Shown piece by piece: positions 35,619 through 46,893 of a stretch of 64,000 nt of DNA (its first letter is position 1; the number at the start of each line of letters is the position of its first letter). Made by a program: the position numbers and the translations under genes. This DNA is from G958295935 sp965224235 (GTDB lineage: Bacteria; Chloroflexota; Dehalococcoidia; Lucifugimonadales; Lucifugimonadaceae). Below the pieces are notes generated by a model. The model ran no database searches. It saw only the letters and a list, made by a program, of their open reading frames with translations, and was not told the DNA's origin. Where the stretch lies: contig CBDCYP010000002.1 in assembly GCA_965224235.1 (NCBI GenBank), positions 1-64,000 on the forward strand, written 5' to 3'.

Positions 35619-37329
35619 CCCAAATCCACCGAAGGGATGACTATGCAGCAGCGGAACGGGCGATAGGGGCAAGGGAGGGTGATGGTCCGGGCACGATTTG
35701 GGGTAGAGGGGGGCCGGTGTCTGTCTTCAGTTGCCGCGGGGAGACTTTGTGACCGTCTGCGAATGTTGGTCAGGGCGAGATAGCGGGGAGAGGACGCAGC
35801 AGCAAGAGGCACTCGCAGACCGGACTGGCGCGAGTTCGCGGGGACGTTCGGTTGGCCGGATGGCGGCCGGTTGCCGCCGCCGCCGTCAGGCAGGGAGTGG
35901 CAGGGCGCGCAATCGGGCCAGGGCATGATCGAACTGGGCTTCCCAAGGCCAGCGCTGTGGCAGATGCAGTGTGAGGCGGCGCGCCGACCGGGTGATCCGT
36001 CCGGCCAGGGAGAAGAACCGCCGCCGGAGGGTCTTGGTGGTCACCACCTGCTCGCCCAGACCGATGCGCGCTGTCCAGCGGGCGAGGTTGTGGGCCATCA
36101 CCTGTACCGCCAGCCAGGCGGCGTTGGCGGCGAAGCGGCCCGAGGGGAGATGGTTCAACCCCACACCGTGCTTGAGGTCTCGGATGGCATTCTCGATCTC
36201 GGCGTGGCGGCGATGGTCGGCCTCCAGTTCGAGCATCTCCCCGTCCCGGTCGGTGATGAAGCCGTGATAGCTGTAGGAGGCGAAGAGGGCCAGCTGGGAA
36301 CCGGGCGTGGGCTTCACACGCCGGACGATGAGCCGCACCGGTGCGGCGTCAGGTTCACTCTGGAAGGGAGTGCAAGTGGTCTCGGCCACATCGGCGGCGC
36401 CGTCCATCCAGTAGGGAATGGGAGTCCAGGCATCCTCGGGTATCGCCTCGATGAGATTGCGCAGGCTCTTGTGCTGGCGGATGGTGATGGAGAAGCGGAC
36501 ATCCATCTTGCGGCAGACGGATACCACGCCATGAATGTAGAACCCGCTGTCGGCCCGTAGCGTGAGTCGTCCGTTGGCCCCGGCGTAGCGCACCCGTCCC
36601 ACCGTCTCCCGCAGGAAGTGGGCGGCGCCGCGGGCGGTGTTGGCCCGGCCCTCGCGCAGCCGGGACATCAGCACGTCTCCGGTGCCGGCGGCGATGGCCA
36701 GCGGGTGGTAGCCCCGCTTGCCGGTATAGCCGTGGTGGCGGGCGCCCTCCTTGGCCAGTCCGTAGGTCTCGCAGATGGTGGAATCGAGGTCGATGGTGAA
36801 CGGCGCGTCGCCGGGTCCGGCCCCAGCGGCCCAGGCCCGGGCCAGCAGCTCCCGGCTCACCCGGTCCAGCTGGCGGACGTGGCCCCACCGGAAGCTGCGC
36901 AGGAAGGTGCCCAGGGTGGATGGCGCCTTGACCGTGCCGCCCAGGGTGCAGGCCGTCCCCCCGGTGCGCAACACATCGGCGTCGTCGATGCAGTCGCCGC
37001 CGGCCATGGCTGAGGCCACCAGGGTCATCAGCTTGTCTCCGGTGTTGGCCCGCCCCGGCGCGCCGCCCAGGTCAAGGTGATGGTCAACGAGTTCCCGCAG
37101 GCCCAGATGCCGGGCGAGGGTGGCCGGCAGGAGCAGACCGGCATTGGCCACCAGGCGGTGATCGTCAAAGACGATACGGATACGGTCGGGGTGGTTGCGT
37201 GGTAGCATCTATTGGGTGCTCCTTCTCTGGGACTGTTTTGCTGTTACAAAACCATTATCCCAGATTCAGAGGAGCACCCTCTGGCCACTTCAGGATGCTA
37301 ACCAAACGCCCTCCCTCGGTGGATTCGGG
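35619..37329 (-). mobile_element. Complete IS1380-family element, copy 2
   Basis: The left end CCCAAATCCACCGA and the right end, read inward, CCCGAATCCACCGA are terminal inverted repeats. CTTAA is duplicated at 35614-35618 and 37330-37334. The element is 1,711 bp and opposes the disrupted gene. Confidence 0.92.
35886..37208 (-). CDS. IS1380-family transposase, copy 2
   Basis: 440 residues, intact, about 90% identical to copy 1 (9262-10587). It has FTIDLDSTICETYG, LRADSGFYIHGVV and HAEIENAIRDLKHGVG for the DDE core. Compared with copy 1 one Leu is missing in YHPLAIAAG. Both copies could supply transposase to each other. Confidence 0.93.
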   Translation of the reverse strand: MLPRNHPDRIRIVFDDHRLVANAGLLLPATLARHLGLRELVDHHLDLGGAPGRANTGDKLMTLVASAMAGGDCIDDADVLRTGGTACTLGGTVKAPSTLGTFLRSFRWGHVRQLDRVSRELLARAWAAGAGPGDAPFTIDLDSTICETYGLAKEGARHHGYTGKRGYHPLAIAAGTGDVLMSRLREGRANTARGAAHFLRETVGRVRYAGANGRLTLRADSGFYIHGVVSVCRKMDVRFSITIRQHKSLRNLIEAIPEDAWTPIPYWMDGAADVAETTCTPFQSEPDAAPVRLIVRRVKPTPGSQLALFASYSYHGFITDRDGEMLELEADHRRHAEIENAIRDLKHGVGLNHLPSGRFAANAAWLAVQVMAHNLARWTARIGLGEQVVTTKTLRRRFFSLAGRITRSARRLTLHLPQRWPWEAQFDHALARLRALPLPA

Positions 37330-37334
37330 CTTAA

Positions 37335-40300
37335 GGAGAGCAACAGCAGCGACGAGCCGGGCGATCTGCTGGAGACTCTCACCAACCCGTCGCCCCTGGT
37401 GTCCGATACCAGCAACACGTTTGCGGTGCCGAATGACAGAACACTCGCCCGGAACACGACTTACTGGATAACCGTAAACGAGGGAGTCGGGGGAAATAGG
37501 GCCCGGGTCCGGGGCAAGACTCTGACCACCGAGACCAGCGCCTACGGCTGGACAATAGGGGACTCACGTTTATTCAAAACCTCACCATCCTCTAACTGGC
37601 TCGAAGCTACCAGCAACATTCTTAATGTGACTGTGAGCGGCACTGTCCGCGCCGCATCGACCGACGCCACGCTGAGCGACCTGGCGCTGGAGGACGCGAG
37701 CAACGGCAGCGCCATCACGCTGGACCCGGGCTTCTCCCCCGGTCATCTGGATTACAGCGCGTCGGTGGGGTTCCCGGTTTCGCGGATCACGGTGATACCG
37801 ACCAAGAACGACGCGGGCGCGTCAATCAGATACCGGGACGGGGACAACAACGTGCTCACTGACTTGGACACAAGCCGGTCCGGCCTCCAGGTCGGCCTGG
37901 CGGAGGGCGCGTCGAAGGTGATCAAGGTCGAGATGACGGCGGAGGACGGCATTGCGGAGGAAACCTACACGTTGACGGTGACTCGGGCCGGTCTACCGGG
38001 GGAGGTGTTGCTGTCGACGAAGGTTCTGTCCCTGACGGAAGGTAGCGGAGCCTACTACACGGTGGTGCTCAGCAGACAACCGGCATCAGATGTGACGGTG
38101 ACGGTCACCCGGGATGCGGGCGTGAATGTGCTTCTGAGTCCGGCCACCCTGACCTTCACCCCGTCGAACTGGCGACAACTCCAGTGGGTGCTCGTGTCGA
38201 CGAGCTCGGATGCGAACACGACCAACGAATCGTTCAGGCTGACCCATGAGGCCACGAGCTCGGACGACCTGTTTGACGACATTACGATTCCCAGCGTGAT
38301 CGTGAATGTGGATGACCTAGACGCCCCCGACCGCCACATCCGCACAGTCTCGGTGCCGGCGGGATCCCACGCATTGCCGTTTGGCGAGAAGTTGCTGCCC
38401 GAAGAGAAGATCACTGTATTTCTGGGCCTTGGCGTTGATGAAGATGCTCCTGATGATGGTACTGATGATGTTCCATTGGTGGAAAAGTATCTGGACGTGG
38501 TGGCCGAAGGCCATGTGTGGCGGCCGAGCGGGCTCTGGGGCGACCCCGACGACGACACCATCTGGGTTGTCGACCCCAGCCACTTCGGCATCCACCCGCT
38601 CAAGCTGTCGGCACTGAAGCAGGGGCGGATCGAGCATCTTGACCCTGCCGGCACGGGCTCGACTCACTATCGGTTCAACTACAATTGCCACTTCAGCCGC
38701 AGCCGTGTCGGCGGCTTGGGAAACCAGGCGCTGACCGTGATGTGGGGAAACGACGATGCCATCTGGGTCTCGAACGACGAGCAAGGCCGGCTCAATGCGT
38801 ACACGAGGTTCATGAGTTATCCGGTTCGTGACGGTTGCAATGTCGAGAACGTGACCGGTTATGATGCCGACGGCTACTCCAATACAACGATCAGGACATT
38901 GGACTCGCGATCCCATCGCCTCCCCAATAAAGACATACAGATCTTCGCAAATACGATCAGGGGCATCTGGGGGAGCGCGTCAAATCTGTGGTACAACGGG
39001 CCGCCTTCGGGCATGCATATCGTCAACCTGAGCAACGGCCAGACGACCCTCGCGCCCGGCTACGACGGTCACAAATACGGCCACGGCCTCTGGTCCGACG
39101 GCACGACGATGTGGGTGGCCACCGCCGCCGGTTGGCTCCGGGCCTACGACCTGCACACCGGCAACCGCGCCGCGGAGTTCGACATCCGGATCCGAACCTA
39201 CAGCATGTGGCCAGGCGACATCTGGGCCCACGGCGGGACCATCTGGGTCACCAACCGGGGGGGCGAGATCGACGCCTACCGCCTGCCCGACCGGCCCTAT
39301 ACCCGCAGCGCAGCGAGAGCGACGGAGGAGGACCCCCTCACGGCAACTTTCACCCTGGCGCCGGAGGCGCATGACGGGGAGAACGGGTTCAAGCTGCGGA
39401 TCGCCTTCAGCGATGATGTGGAAATAACCCCCGAGGACATGCGCGATCATGCGCTGCTGGTCAGCGGCGGCACGGTGACCGGTGCCGCCAAGGTGAATGA
39501 CCGCAGCGACCTGTGGGAGCTGACGGTGGAGCCGGCCGGGCCGGGTCCAGTGCCAATCCTGGCGCCGCTGGATCGGCCCTGCACCGACCCGGGAGCGCTG
39601 TGCACGGCGGACGGGCGGTCGCTGACCGCCGGCCCCGCCCTCGTGGTGCCCGGTCCGACGGCCGACAGCCCTCCGGGCGTTCCGGACCAGCTGGCGGGAA
39701 CCGCCGTCTTCATCGGGGGCGTCGACCTGGAGTGGAACGATGTGCCCGGGGCCGACTCCTACGACGTGCAGTTGGGACGGGGCGGTCAATGGATCGACCT
39801 GCCTGCCGACGGCGTTGAGGTCGCGTTCTACGGAGCGGGAGCCATCATCAGCGGGCTGGACCCGGAGGCGACCCTCTGGTTCCAGGTACGGGCGGCCAAC
39901 GGGCACGGCGTCTCGGATTGGTCCGCGACGCTGGCCCTGAGCTCGACCAGCCAGTTCAAGAAGGGCCGGAAGGCCATGCCGGACAATAAGCCGGCCAGCG
40001 GAGCGCCGGTCGTCCATGGCACGGCGCAGGCCGGCGAGAGCCTCTGGGCCGACGCGACGGGCATCGAGGACAGGAACGGGCTGGACCGGGTGCAGTTCCA
40101 GTACCAGTGGACGTCCAATGACGGAACCACCGACACCGACACCGACATCGCAGGGGCAACGGACTCCGGCTACACCCTGTTGGCCGCCGACGTGGGCCGG
40201 ACCATCAAGGTGAAGGTGGCCTTCACCGATAGGAGAGGGTACTCCGAGACCCGGACCAGCGCTGCTACGGACGCGGTGGAGGCAGCGCCCCAGCCCGACA

Positions 40301-43300
40301 GTCCGGCCACCGGGGAGCCAACCATCAGCGGGACGGCCCAGGTGGGCGAGCAGCTGACGGTGGACATCTCGGGCATCGCCGACGGTGACGGGTTGACCAA
40401 CGCGACTTACAGCTACCAGTGGCTGTCCGACGACGCCGAAATCGGCGGGGCCACCGGCTCGACCTACACCCTGTTGGCCGGCGACGAGGGTCAGACCATC
40501 AAGGTGCGGGTCACCATCATCGACGACGCGGGGAACGAGACAACGCTGACCAGCGAGGCTACGAACGCAGTGGAGGCAGCGGCCCAGCCCGACAGTGCGG
40601 CCACAGGGCAACCGACCATCAGCGGGACGGCCAGGGTGGGCGAGACGCTGACGGCGAGCACCTCGGGCATCGCCGACGATGATGGTCTGACCACCTCCAC
40701 CTACAGCTACCAGTGGGTTGCCAACGACGGAACCACCGATACGGACATCTCCGGCGCGACGGATGCCACCTACACCCTGGTGGCCGACGACGCGGGCAAG
40801 ACCATCAAGGTGCGGGTGATCGTCACCGACGATCTTGGGAACGAGACAACGTTGACCAGCACGGCCACGGATGAGGTTGGCTTTGCTGTCCAGCAGCAGG
40901 GGGCTTCCAACACGCCCGCAACCGGGCAACCGACCATCAGCGGCACGGCCCAGGTGGGTGAGGTGCTGACGGCAGGCACCACCGGCATCGCCGACGCCGA
41001 CGGTCTGAGCGGCGCCACGTTTGCTTACCAGTGGTTGGCTGACGACGTCGACATCTCCGGTGCGACGGATGCCACCTACACCCTGGTGGCCGACGACGAG
41101 GGCCGGACCATCAAGGTGCGGGTCACCGTCACCGACGACGCAGAGAACGAGACAACGCTGACCAGCGCCGCCACGGAGGCGGTGGCGGCAGCGCCCCAGC
41201 CCGACAGTCCGGCCACCGGGGAACCGACCATCAGCGGCACGCCCCAGGTGGGTGAGGTGCTGACGGCAGGCACCACCGGCATCGCCGACGCCGACGGTCT
41301 GAGCGGCGCCACGTTTGCTTACCAGTGGTTGGCTGACGACGTCGACATCTCCGGTGCGACGGATGCCACCTACACCCTGGTGGCCGACGACGAGGGCCGG
41401 ACCATCAAGGTGCGGGTCACCGTCACCGACGACGCAGAGAACGAGACAACGCTGACCAGCGCCGCCACGGAGGCGGTGGCGGCAGCGCCCCAGCCCGACA
41501 GTCCGGCCACCGGGGAACCGACCATCAGCGGCACGCCCCAGGTGGGTGAGGTGCTGACGGCAGGCACCACCGGCATCGCCGACGCCGACGGTCTGAGCGG
41601 CGCCACGTTTGCTTACCAGTGGTTGGCTGACGACGTCGACATCTCCGGTGCGACGGATGCCACCTACACCCTGGTGGCCGACGACGAGGGCCGGACCATC
41701 AAGGTGCGGGTCACCGTCACCGACGACGCAGAGAACGAGACAACGCTGACCAGCGCCGCCACGGAGGCGGTGGCGGCAGCGCCCCAGCCCGACAGTCCGG
41801 CCACCGGGGAACCGACCATCAGCGGCACGCCCCAGGTGGGTGAGGTGCTGACGGCAGGCACCACCGGCATCGCCGACGCCGACGGTCTGAGCGGCGCCAC
41901 GTTTGCTTACCAGTGGTTGGCTGACGACGTCGACATCTCCGGTGCGACGGATGCCACCTACACCCTGGTGGCCGACGACGAGGGCCGGACCATCAAGGTG
42001 CGGGTCACCGTCACCGACGACGCAGAGAACGAGACAACGCTGACCAGCGCCGCCACGGAGGCGGTGGCGGCAGCGCCCCAGCCCGACAGTCCGGCCACCG
42101 GCCTGCCCACCATCAGCGGCACGCCCCAGGTGGGCGAGGTGCTGACGGCAGGCACCACCGGCATCGCCGACGCCGACGGTCTGAGCGGCGCCACGTTTGC
42201 TTACCAGTGGTTGGCTGACGACGTCGACATCTCCGGTGCGACGGATGCCACCTACACCCTGGTGGCCGGCGACGAGGGCAAGACCATCAAGGTGAGGGTC
42301 ACCGTCACCGACGACGCAGAGAACGAGACAACGCTGACCAGCGCCGCCACGGAGGCGGTGGCGGCAGCGCCCCAGCCCGATAGTCCGGCCACCGGCCTGC
42401 CCACCATCAGCGGCACGCCCCAGGTGGGCGAGGTGCTGACGGCAGGCACCACCGGCATCGCCGACGCCGACGGTCTGAGCGGCGCCACGTTTGCTTACCA
42501 GTGGTTGGCTGACGACGTCGACATCTCCGGTGCGACGGATGCCACCTACACCCTGGTGGCCGGCGACGAGGGCAAGACCATCAAGGTGAGGGTCACCGTC
42601 ACCGACGACGCGGAGAACGAGACAACGCTGACCAGCGCCGCCACGGAGGCGGTGGCGGCAGCGCCCCAGCCCGATAGTCCGGCCACCGGCCTGCCCACCA
42701 TCAGCGGCACGCCCCAGGTGGGCGAGCAGCTGACGGCAGGCACCACCGGCATCGCTGACGCCGATGGTCTGAGCGGCGCCACGTTTGCTTACCAGTGGTT
42801 GGCTGACGACGTCGACATCTCCGGTGCGACGGATGCCACCTACACCCTGGTGGCCGGCGACGAGGGCAAGACCATCAAGGTGAGGGTCACCGTCACCGAC
42901 GACGCGGAGAACGAGACAACGCTGACCAGCGCCGCCACGGAGGCGGTGGCGGCAGCGCCCCAGCCCGATAGTCCGGCCACCGGCCTGCCCACCATCAGCG
43001 GCACGCCCCAGGTGGGCGAGGTGCTGACGGCAGGCACCACCGGCATCGCCGACGCCGACGGTCTGAGCGGCGCCACGTTTGCTTACCAGTGGTTGGCTGA
43101 CGACGTCGACATCTCCGGTGCGACGGATGCCACCTACACCCTGGTGGCCGGCGACGAGGGCAAGACCATCAAGGTGAGGGTCACCGTCACCGACGACGCG
43201 GAGAACGAGACAACGCTGACCAGCGCCGCCACGGAGGCGGTGGCGGCAGCGCCCCAGCCCGATAGTCCGGCCACCGGCCTGCCCACCATCAGCGGCACGC

Positions 43301-44166
43301 CCCAGGTGGGCGAGCAGCTGACGGCAGGCACCACCGGCATCGCTGACGCCGATGGTCTGAGCGGCGCCACGTTTGCTTACCAGTGGTTGGCTGACGACGT
43401 CGACATCTCCGGCGCGACGGATGCCACCTACACCCTGGTGGCCGGCGACGAGGGCCAGACCATCAAGGTGAGGGTCACCGTCACCGACGACGCGGAGAAC
43501 GAGACAACGCTGACCAGCGCCGCCACCGGCGAGGTTGCATCCGGAGGGCCGACAGAGCCGCCGGGGCAACCACCCAAACTGAAGGGCGTCGCCAATGCGG
43601 ATGGCACGGTGACCCTCAGTTGGGAGGCCCCCGACGATGACTCGGTTACCGGCTACCAGATTCTACGGCGGCGGCCCACGGAAGGGGAGAATACGCTACT
43701 GGTGTACGTGGAGGACACGGGCAGCGCGGCAACGACCTACACCGACGCTAACGTTTCGGCCGGCGTCAAGCACGTCTACCGGGTACAGGCGATCAACGCC
43801 GCCGGGCTCAGCAAGAGGTCGAACGCTGTCAGAATAACTCCCGCGCAGCCTGACGAACCCGAGAACAGCCCGGCCACGGGAGGGCCGACCATCAGCGGCA
43901 TGCCGCAGGTGGGGGAGACGCTGAGGGTGGACACATCGGGCATTGGGGACGCTGACGGTCTGACTAACGCTTCCTACAGTTACCAGTGGGTTGTCACCGA
44001 CGGAGGTGCGGATGTGGACATTCACGGGGCCACTGCGGCCAGCTACACACCGGTGGCCGCCGACAGGGGCCTGTCCATCCTGGTGCGGGTCAGCTTTACC
44101 GACGATGCGGGCAACGAGGAGACGCTGACCAGTATGGTGACGGACGTGGTGGCAGCAGCACCCTAG
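37335..44166 (+). pseudogene. Main part of giant repeat surface protein, cut off from its signal peptide
   Basis: About 2,277 codons. In order: remainder of the N-terminal domain, a cadherin-like beta-sandwich (ATLSDLALEDASNGSAI to TYTLTVTRAG), a Calx-like segment, a beta-propeller-like region with repeated W-V motifs (DDTIWVVDPS, DAIWVSNDE, TMWVATAAG, GTIWVTNRGG), a fibronectin-III-like domain (GGVDLEWNDVPGADSYDVQL), about 11 tandem 98-residue Ig-like repeats, another FnIII domain (GTVTLSWEAPDDDSVTGYQI), and one more repeat. It ends at TAG 44164-44166. Secreted adhesin-type proteins of this kind are common in sponge and marine Chloroflexota, from my general knowledge. The IS insertion separates it from its signal and start, so it is not exported in this cell. 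Confidence 0.85.
40300..43540 (+). repeat. Tandem 294-bp coding repeats (98 residues each)
   Basis: Eleven successive units each start ATGxPTISGTxQVGE. The last nine (from about 40915) are nearly identical in DNA. There is higher-order structure: units with EVL and EQL alternate near the end, giving a 588-bp dimer repeated twice (42420 and 43010 onward), and four preceding units carry E-P rather than L-P. This points to recent expansion by unequal exchange or slippage and makes assembly copy number unreliable. Confidence 0.95.
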
Positions 44167-44560
44167 CCAAGGGGTCCGGCCACCGGGCAACCGACCATCA
44201 CCGGCACAGTCCGGGTGGGTGAGGAGCTGACCGTGGACACCTCGGGCATCGCCGATGACGAGGGCATGGAGAATGCCGTCTTCACCTCCCGGTGGATGGC
44301 CGGCGGGACGGACATCCACCGGGGGGCACCGGCTCGGCGGAAACCACCTACACCGACGACACAGTCGAGCCGGAAAAGGAGTACGTGTACAAGATCAAGG
44401 CCATCAACGAGCACGGGGAAGTGAGCGAGATGTCCGACTGGGTCCGGGGCTTCACCCCGGCAGCGCCGGCCCCGGCGGCGCGGACATATCCGGCGCGACG
44501 GACTCAAGCTACACCCTGGCCGACGCCGACATAGGCAAGGCCATCAGCTGTTCCTAGCTG
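44167..44560 (+). pseudogene. Decayed 3' extension of the surface protein
   Basis: Beyond the TAG the frame continues as GPATGQPTITGTVRVGEELT, then after a shift TYTDDTVEPEKEYVYKIKA (FnIII-like), and after another shift DISGATDSSYTLADADIG, ending in a stop at 44557. These are further repeat and FnIII units with a nonsense codon and two frameshifts. The terminator just beyond suggests the gene once ended here. Confidence 0.75.
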
Positions 44561-44574
44561 AGACGCGACAAGGA

Positions 44575-44610
44575 GGGCGGCGCTGGGAGAAGATGCGCCG
44601 CCCCCCTTAT
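44575..44610 (+). terminator. GC-rich terminator-like hairpin
   Basis: GGGCGGCGC (44575-44583) pairs perfectly with GCGCCGCCC (44595-44603) around an 11-nt loop. The following tract CCCTTAT is weak in T. It sits 18 nt after the last stop of the decayed surface-gene tail. Confidence 0.6.
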
Positions 44611-45776
44611 ACCATTTCAGGCTAATGAGGCCGCATAGTGTGCTGGAAGACTTCGCGTTGAGTGTTTGATCCAGTTCCACGCTGTTAACGAGCGTACGCG
44701 ACCAGGATCATACTCCAACTCACGCAGGTAGGAATCAACCGCCTCCATCTTCTCTTCCACACTCTCGTACACCCTCCCCTCCACCCAGCGACGGACCTCC
44801 TGGAACACACGCTCAGCAGGATTGAGCTCTGGACTGTAGGGCGGCTGGACTATCGTCGGCAGTCCTACACCCTCGACCAGCCCGGCGCGGTGACCGCGAG
44901 CTCCATCCCACACCAGCGCTGCGATGTCCGAGTGATGCTTCAGGCCATTGACCGCTGCTGCTATCGACTCGGACTTCATTGAGTCGATCCAACTCCACTG
45001 TAGCCTGCCCCTCCGAACGTCCACTACCAGGAACAGGTACGTCCACCGGTACACCATCTGCACCCTCTGCACCACCTTCACTCCACGACGCCCCCATACT
45101 CTGCGAACCATCCCCCTCAGACCCACTCGCATCTCGTCGGCAAAGCCAAAGGCCGTCTCTGATGTCACCCCCACTCTGGTAAGGCTGTCTGCGAGGCCCC
45201 CTTTTTCCACGACTCCTGTGCTGCCAGATCCGCTTTCTCATGGCGGCCCCTCGGAACCTTCGGTGAACATCCCAACCGGGACAGCAGGCTGTAGACGCTG
45301 CCCGGTTTGTAACTCACACCGTACTCAGACTCTATCCAGTCCCTGATCTCTCCCGCCGTCCTGAAACGTCCGGTCGACACCTCCTCGGTCAACTCCCGCT
45401 CTTGCTCCGCGCTCAGAAACCGGGGTTGACCTCTCCCCCCCATCTTGTGGGCACTCACTTCCCCCATACCGCCCTCTCTATACCAGCCCACCCACTGCTG
45501 GACCGTGCGCTGATGAACCCCTACCGCCCTAGCCGCCTCACCGAGTTGCCACCCCGAACGCACCAGCCACAGTCCGTGTAGCCGAGTCCGCAGGGTGGTA
45601 TCCTGTTCCCCATGGTAGGCTGACTTCAGCGCCTCCGGACTATCCTCTGCCCGCCAATCTATTCGAAGCGGTCGTCCGATCATCTCATGCCCTCCACCTG
45701 TCTGGTAGACTCAGCATGGATGAACCAATTGGAACATCTCTAGCCGCTTTCCGGCCTAGTTACGATCAATTGGTAT
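44609..45776 (-). mobile_element. IS630-family element
   Basis: ATACCATTTCAGG at the left and, on the opposite strand at the right, ATACCAATTGATC open imperfect inverted repeats that both continue to AGGCCG. TA occurs at both edges, the target of IS630. It carries a transposase in two overlapping frames. Confidence 0.75.
44617..45683 (-). CDS. IS630-family transposase with -1 programmed frameshift
   Basis: The first frame (45683-45165, 172 residues) holds the N-terminal helix-turn-helix (LGEAARAVGVHQRTVQQWVG) and DNA-binding winged domain. The second frame (45210-44617) holds the DDE core, with FADEMRVGL (first Asp region), ALVWDGARGH (second) and YSPELNPAERVFQEVRR (last Glu). The frames overlap at GGAAAAAGGGGG near 45205, a slippery run. 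Many IS630 elements make full-length transposase by slipping here, so the split is probably functional, not a defect. Confidence 0.85.
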
Positions 45777-45909
45777 TATAACGCAAAAGAGGCCGCACAC
45801 ATGGATGTCCGGGCGGGGCCGCACTCCGGTACCGGACGTAGAAGCAGGGTGACAATCCCGCCTCATAAGGAGAGGTCTCCAAGCGCCCTGCGTGGAGGAC
45901 AGGCCCGCC

Positions 45910-46155
45910 ATGCCGAGGCAGCCCATACAGTACAGGAGAAAACCCCACGCCACCCCAGACCACTTCCCCCAGCGCCTGGAGTGGTTCCAGCACGCCTCCG
46001 GCCTGACCTGGGCGGAGATCGCCCGTCGTCTCGGCATCTCCCCCATCACCATACGGCGCTGGTGGAAGCGGGGAGTGCGGCCCAACTATCGGCATCTGAA
46101 GGCGCTACAGGACCTGGCCGACGACCTGGGGCTCGGCCATCTGTTCACCGACTGA
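45910..46155 (+). CDS. Small helix-turn-helix regulator
   Basis: 81 residues from ATG 45910. FQHASGLTWAEIARRLGISP followed by ITIRRWWKRG is a clear helix-turn-helix, and the C-terminal helix HLKALQDLADDLGLGHLF resembles XRE/Cro-type regulators. It is the only plus-strand gene in the 45.9-64 kb element, facing away from the minus-strand genes, so it is a candidate regulator of that element. GGAGG precedes the start by about 15 nt, which is slightly long; an ATG at 45892 with six more residues is possible. Confidence 0.75.
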   Translation: MPRQPIQYRRKPHATPDHFPQRLEWFQHASGLTWAEIARRLGISPITIRRWWKRGVRPNYRHLKALQDLADDLGLGHLFTD

Positions 46156-46282
46156 GGCGGCGCGCCGGGGAAGCGGCCTGAAACCTGCGGGGCCTGAAAC
46201 GCAAAAAGGGCAGCACATACGGTGAGGCAGACCACCCGAAACGCGAAAAGGGCCACATACATAGCCGTGCGGGGGGAAGCCG

Positions 46283-46359
46283 CCGCCGTTGCGACGACCT
46301 CCCCCGTTCCTGCGGTCAGCGTCCCGCGCCGACCAGCTCCTCGGCCTTGAACGCGGCCC
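46283..46359 (-). pseudogene. Second scar of the helicase 3' end
   Basis: Directly after the stop of the gene at 46360-46857 the minus strand reads AFKAEELVGAGR and a TGA, then GGGGGAGGTCGTCGC. The intact helicase ends EEEPVGAGR followed by GGGAGAGGTCGTCGC. This is the same 3' end as at 190-410, reduced to its last codons and 3' flank. The rest of 46156-46282 holds two short repeats (AAAAGGGCCACATACAT-like) and no gene. Confidence 0.6.
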
Positions 46360-46857
46360 CTAGAACAGCCTCAGCGTCTCGGGTTGCTGCTGCTCCGTCT
46401 CTCCCTCGGCGGCCCCGGCCTGCGCCGCCCCTTGTGAGCGCCGGGTCCGGCGTCTGGCCGGGGGAGCGGGCCTTTCATGTGCCGGATGCTTGGGTTCGTC
46501 CTCCCACCTAGCCCTCGCCCGTTCGACCACCGCAAGGGCCTCCTGGGTCAGACCGGACAGGTCAGCGTCGTCGAAGGACTCGATGTGCGGGTCCGACGAG
46601 GGCTGTTGCACGCCGATGGTGGCCCTGCCTCCCTTGATGGACACGACGACCTTCAGGTCCTCAGCGGCTTCGGTCTCGTCTCCCGCGGCCTGCTCCCCGG
46701 CGTCATCGGAGCCCTGGCCGTCCTGTGTCGTCTCACCCTTGGAGTCTTCCTTCAGGTCAACGGCGGCAGCCGCGTCGTCCGCCGCATCGCCGAAGAGACT
46801 GTCGTCGGTGCTCGGGGCGTCCGAGCGGGTTGCTTCCGTTCCAACTTCGTCTGGCAT
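46360..46857 (-). CDS. Possible PRTRC system protein E-like
   Basis: 165 residues. The N-terminal half is acidic and low complexity (DDAAAAVDLKEDSKGETTQD). Then comes LKVVVSIKGGRATIGVQQ with a strand pattern like the start of PRTRC protein E, and the C-terminus is basic (RRRTRRSQGAAQ). The family call is uncertain and partly based on the neighbouring PRTRC genes. AAAGGAG precedes the ATG. Confidence 0.4.
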   Translation of the reverse strand: MPDEVGTEATRSDAPSTDDSLFGDAADDAAAAVDLKEDSKGETTQDGQGSDDAGEQAAGDETEAAEDLKVVVSIKGGRATIGVQQPSSDPHIESFDDADLSGLTQEALAVVERARARWEDEPKHPAHERPAPPARRRTRRSQGAAQAGAAEGETEQQQPETLRLF

Positions 46858-46893
46858 GGTTGCTCCTTTCGTTGTTTCTTCTCTGGCCCTTGC

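Noticed and set aside
40300..43540. Regular repeats as a possible CRISPR array
   Set aside because: The period is 294 bp with no short repeat/variable spacer structure, and all units are in frame.
38980..43569. A 1,529-residue open frame on the minus strand across the repeats
   Set aside because: It is the antisense of the tandem 294-bp units; its open state comes from repeating one stop-free segment. The plus-strand frame has recognisable domains.
44617..45683. IS630 transposase as a broken gene
   Set aside because: The frame change falls on an A5-G5 slippery run in a family that uses programmed frameshifting, so it is probably functional.
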